Positions 6,222-8,569 of a DNA stretch of 8,569 bases are shown here, in pieces. The DNA comes from Flavobacteriaceae bacterium. Lineage in GTDB: Bacteria; Bacteroidota; Bacteroidia; Flavobacteriales; Flavobacteriaceae. The translations under genes and the position numbers were made by a program. The notes beneath the pieces are model-generated. The model searched no databases and had not been told where the DNA came from. It saw only the letters and a program-made list of their open reading frames with translations. How positions within the stretch are numbered: the stretch's first letter is position 1; every line of letters begins with the position of its first letter. Location: contig JAAZXZ010000076.1 of assembly GCA_014239895.1 (NCBI GenBank), forward strand, positions 1 to 8,569. The letters are read 5' to 3'.

Positions 6222-7492
6222 GAGCTAAATAAAGGTTTGTCTTTCATCATCTTTTTAACAGAACTTGCAATTTCATTAAGAGCCTCTTCATCATCTTTAT
6301 TTAGAATTGCTTTATCTATATAGTCTACAATGCTTATCATATCTTGTTCAACCAGTCCTCTTGTAGTCACTGCTGCAGTACCAACTCTAATTCCTGAGGT
6401 AATAAAAGGTGATTTATCATCAAATGGGACCATATTCTTATTAACAGTAATTTCAGCCTTTCCTAAAGTTGATTCAGCCTCCTTTCCAGTTATATTTTTA
6501 TTTCTTAAATCTATAAGCATCATATGATTATCTGTTCCGCCAGAAATAATATCATATCCTCTATCGATAAAAGCATTAGCCATTGTTGCAGCATTCTTTT
6601 TGACTTGAAGCATGTAATACATATATTCATCTGTAAAAGCCTCTCCAAAAGCTATCGCTTTTGCTGCAATTACGTGTTCAAGAGGTCCGCCTTGATTTCC
6701 TGGAAATATTGCTGAATCTAGAATAGATGACATTTTCTTTAATGATCCATTTTTTAATTTGACACCAAAAGGATTATCAAAATCTTTTCCCATCATAATT
6801 AATCCGCCTCTAGGGCCTCTTAATGTTTTATGGGTAGTAGTTGTAACTATATGGCAATAAGGTAACGGATCATTTAATATTCCTTTAGCTATTAGACCTG
6901 CTGGATGAGATATATCAGCTAATAGTAATGCATCAACACTATCTGCTATTTCTCTAAACTTCTTATAATCTATATCTCTTGAATAGGCTGAAGCGCCAGC
7001 TATAATTAATTTAGGCCGTTCTTTTTGGGCAATTTCCACAATTAGGTCATAATCTAATCTTCCCGTCTTCTTATCAACACCATAGAATACAGGATTATAT
7101 AGTTTTCCTGAAAAATTAACTGATGATCCATGTGTAAGATGTCCTCCATGAGATAAGTCGAAACCTAATATTTTATCTCCAATGTTTAAGCAAGCAAAAA
7201 AAACTGCAGAATTTGCTTGACTTCCTGAATGAGGTTGGACATTTGCCCAAACAGCCCCAAATAATTCTTTAGCTCTTTCAATTGCTATAGATTCAATTTG
7301 ATCAACAACGTGACATCCACCATAATATCTTTTTCCAGGATATCCTTCTGCATATTTATTTGTTAATATTGAACCTGTTGCCTTTAAAACCTGATCACTT
7401 GTAAAATTTTCAGATGCAATTAATTCTATACCTTCAATTTGACGGGATTTTTCTTGATCAATTAAATTGAAAATTTCAAGATCTTTTTGCAT
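6218..7492 (-). CDS. glyA: Serine hydroxymethyltransferase
   Basis: A complete 424-residue PLP enzyme of normal bacterial length. It interconverts serine and glycine while charging tetrahydrofolate with a one-carbon unit, in the cytoplasm. Conserved elements are IELIASENF (22-30), NKYAEGYPGKRYYGG (45-59), QPHSGSQAN (86-94), the GHLTHGS loop (117-123), the PLP-ring aspartate and histidine in LLADISHPAGLIA (190-202; D193, H196), and the Schiff-base lysine K222 in VTTTTHKTLRGPRGG. FPGNQGGP (263-270) and SGIRVGTAA with the carboxylate-binding arginine (366-374) follow. Nothing essential appears missing. The start is ATG 7492, which gives MQKDLEIFNLIDQE with no alternative needed. It is transcribed divergently from smpB and overlaps the upstream convergent lipoprotein gene by 4 bases at the stop codons. 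Confidence 0.97.
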   Translation of the reverse strand: MQKDLEIFNLIDQEKSRQIEGIELIASENFTSDQVLKATGSILTNKYAEGYPGKRYYGGCHVVDQIESIAIERAKELFGAVWANVQPHSGSQANSAVFFACLNIGDKILGFDLSHGGHLTHGSSVNFSGKLYNPVFYGVDKKTGRLDYDLIVEIAQKERPKLIIAGASAYSRDIDYKKFREIADSVDALLLADISHPAGLIAKGILNDPLPYCHIVTTTTHKTLRGPRGGLIMMGKDFDNPFGVKLKNGSLKKMSSILDSAIFPGNQGGPLEHVIAAKAIAFGEAFTDEYMYYMLQVKKNAATMANAFIDRGYDIISGGTDNHMMLIDLRNKNITGKEAESTLGKAEITVNKNMVPFDDKSPFITSGIRVGTAAVTTRGLVEQDMISIVDYIDKAILNKDDEEALNEIASSVKKMMKDKPLFSS

Positions 7493-7518
7493 ATTTTTAC
7501 TAAATTAAATTTCTAAGT

Positions 7519-7526
7519 CAAAAATA
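7519..7526 (-). promoter_or_regulatory. Candidate -7 box for glyA
   Basis: On the minus strand the bases are TATTTTTG, matching TAnnTTTG, 26 bases upstream of the glyA ATG in the 120-base divergent gap shared with smpB. No convincing TTG -33 element is seen at the right distance. The rest of the gap is AT-rich, and I found only weak partial matches to a plus-strand promoter for smpB. Confidence 0.42.
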
Positions 7527-7612
7527 ATCAATAGAATATTTTAATTGGGAAAAAATTTAGAATTTGAATTATTATTTATTAACAGTATTAAGATTCTTAA
7601 ATAGCAATCAAA

Positions 7613-8077
7613 ATGGGCAACAAGGTTAATATAATTAATAGGAAAGCCAAATTCAATTATGAATTGCTTTCAAAATATATTGCTGGAGTTGTATTAACAG
7701 GTTCTGAGATTAAATCAATTAGGCAAAATAAAGCAAGTATTTCAGAGAGTTTTTGCAAATTTGATAACAAGGGAGAGTTGTATATATTAAATATGAATAT
7801 TGAAAAATATTCTCATAATGCAATAGATGAATATAGACCAAAAAAACAAAGAAAATTACTGCTAAATAAAAATGAGCTAAGAAAACTTTTGAAAGAAACT
7901 ATAAATTCCAGTAATACAATAATTCCATTAAAATTATTTATAAATGAAAAGGGGTTGGCTAAAATAGAAGTTTCTTTAGCAAAAGGGAAAAAACTCTATG
8001 ATAAGAGAGAAACAATAAAAGATAGAGAAAACAAAAGAGACCTGGACAGGCTAAAAAAAATAAAAAATAAAAAATAA
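7613..8077 (+). CDS. smpB: SsrA-binding protein SmpB
   Basis: A complete 154-residue SmpB. It binds the tRNA-like domain of tmRNA and delivers it to ribosomes stalled on broken mRNAs, starting trans-translation. Features are NRKAKFNYELL (9-19), the core GVVLTGSEIKSIRQNKASI (25-43), SFCKF (46-50), the tmRNA-contacting region with KYSHN and a basic KKQRKLLLNK stretch (65-86), IPLKLFINEKGLAKIEVSLAKGKKLYDKRE (104-133) and the lysine/arginine-rich tail from DRENKRDLDR onward, which enters the mRNA channel and folds there. The length and the tail agree with Bacteroidetes homologues. The start is ATG 7613; no Shine-Dalgarno sequence precedes it, which is normal for this phylum. No ssrA (tmRNA) gene is in the window. 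The stop is 3 bases from the stop of convergent pcm. Confidence 0.96.
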   Translation: MGNKVNIINRKAKFNYELLSKYIAGVVLTGSEIKSIRQNKASISESFCKFDNKGELYILNMNIEKYSHNAIDEYRPKKQRKLLLNKNELRKLLKETINSSNTIIPLKLFINEKGLAKIEVSLAKGKKLYDKRETIKDRENKRDLDRLKKIKNKK

Positions 8078-8080
8078 ATG

Positions 8081-8569
8081 TTATTCTTTTTCTTTTAAAA
8101 GTGGCACAAATTGAAATTCTCCATACTCATTCATATTAAATTTCTTTTCTGAAACCCTAATATACAACGTCATTACTTGAATATTTTCTCCAACTGGAAT
8201 AACTAATCTTCCTCCAATTTTAAGTTGATTTAAGAGAGTTTTAGGAACAAATGGTGCTCCTGCAGTAACAATAATTGAATCAAATGGAGCTTCTTCTTCA
8301 AGGCCTTTATATCCGTCTCCATATATAATCTTTTTAGGATAATAATTAATGCTTGGCAAAAAATTAACTGCTTTCTTATAAAGTTCTCCTTGTCTTTCAA
8401 TAGAATAAACATTAGCGCCAAGTTCACATAAAACTGCTGCTTGATAGCCACTGCCTGTACCAACTTCTAATACTTTATCACCTTTATTTACTTCAAGAAG
8501 TTGAGTTTGAAACGCAACTGTAAAGGGTTGAGATATAGTTTGATCAGCACCTATAGGAAACGCTTTATC
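8081..8569 (-). CDS. pcm: Protein-L-isoaspartate O-methyltransferase, missing the N-terminus (outside window)
   Basis: The frame runs from the right edge to TAA at 8081 and gives 162 residues; compared with the usual 210 to 220 about 50 N-terminal residues lie beyond the window. The enzyme uses S-adenosylmethionine to methylate isoaspartyl residues in damaged proteins, starting their repair. Visible pieces, numbered from the edge, are DKAFPIGADQTISQPFTVAF (1-20), with the substrate-site ISQP; SAM motif I VLEVGTGSGYQAA (33-45); the acidic end of strand 2 in YSIER (55-59); GDGYKG (84-89); the strand 4 region FDSIIVTAGAPFVPKTLL (97-113); GGRLVIPVG (119-127); and the terminal FQFVPL. A TTG at 8359 might be mistaken for a start, but it encodes an internal leucine since the SAM motif lies upstream of it in the same uninterrupted frame. 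Confidence 0.95.
   Translation of the reverse strand, partial: DKAFPIGADQTISQPFTVAFQTQLLEVNKGDKVLEVGTGSGYQAAVLCELGANVYSIERQGELYKKAVNFLPSINYYPKKIIYGDGYKGLEEEAPFDSIIVTAGAPFVPKTLLNQLKIGGRLVIPVGENIQVMTLYIRVSEKKFNMNEYGEFQFVPLLKEKE

Noticed and set aside
6330..6715. Plus-strand ORFs opposite glyA
   Set aside because: Shadows of glyA, whose frame carries all the conserved residues.
8230..8463. Minus-strand ORF of 77 codons overlapping pcm
   Set aside because: It is out of frame with the SAM motif and substrate motifs of pcm, and its translation is low-complexity Leu/Ile/Lys.
1..8569. CRISPR array, transposase, integrase, toxin-antitoxin or phage-defence system
   Set aside because: No repeat-spacer pattern, terminal inverted repeats or matching protein motifs were found on either strand; all sizeable frames are accounted for by housekeeping or envelope genes.

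Overview
The window is a compact, very AT-rich stretch (roughly 30 percent GC by eye) of what looks like a Bacteroidetes chromosome, most likely a marine or other small-genome flavobacterium. Three things support this: boxes of the form TAnnTTTG, the Bacteroidetes -7 promoter element, lie upstream of several genes; start codons generally lack a Shine-Dalgarno sequence; and the protein motifs have a Bacteroidetes flavour, especially the ABC-F protein, SmpB and the two lipoproteins. This is mainly housekeeping DNA. I see no phage, insertion sequence, CRISPR array, tRNA or rRNA.

Layout. The left edge holds the 3' end of pheT (+). It converges on three minus-strand protein genes: a YbiT-type ABC-F ATPase, a small transaldolase and a short-chain dehydrogenase (SDR). 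Just upstream of the SDR gene, on the same strand, is the SRP RNA gene (ffs), with a good promoter and a U-tract terminator that ends a few bases before the SDR start codon. Divergent from ffs is a plus-strand cluster: a glutaminyl-peptide cyclotransferase lipoprotein, an unrecognised 42-codon ORF, an 11-codon mini-ORF, and a 529-residue lipoprotein with a likely parallel beta-helix. The last three are chained by TAATG stop/start overlaps. The cluster converges, with a 4-base overlap, on glyA (-). Divergent from glyA is smpB (+), which converges after 3 bases on pcm (-), cut by the right edge.

How the genes relate. Several products serve protein synthesis and quality control: PheT (tRNA charging), an ABC-F factor (ribosome-associated in studied relatives), SRP RNA (co-translational membrane targeting), SmpB (ribosome rescue with tmRNA) and Pcm (isoaspartate repair). 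GlyA and transaldolase are core one-carbon and pentose-phosphate enzymes. The cyclotransferase and beta-helix protein are exported lipoproteins and probably share a transcript. Packing is tight: gene-free gaps are about 200 bases or less, and convergent pairs have -4, 3 and 7 bases between them.

I do not see convincing evidence for an undescribed system. The items most worth a second look are the small-ORF/TAATG chain ahead of the beta-helix lipoprotein, the asymmetric nucleotide sites predicted for the ABC-F protein, and the ffs terminator set inside the SDR leader.
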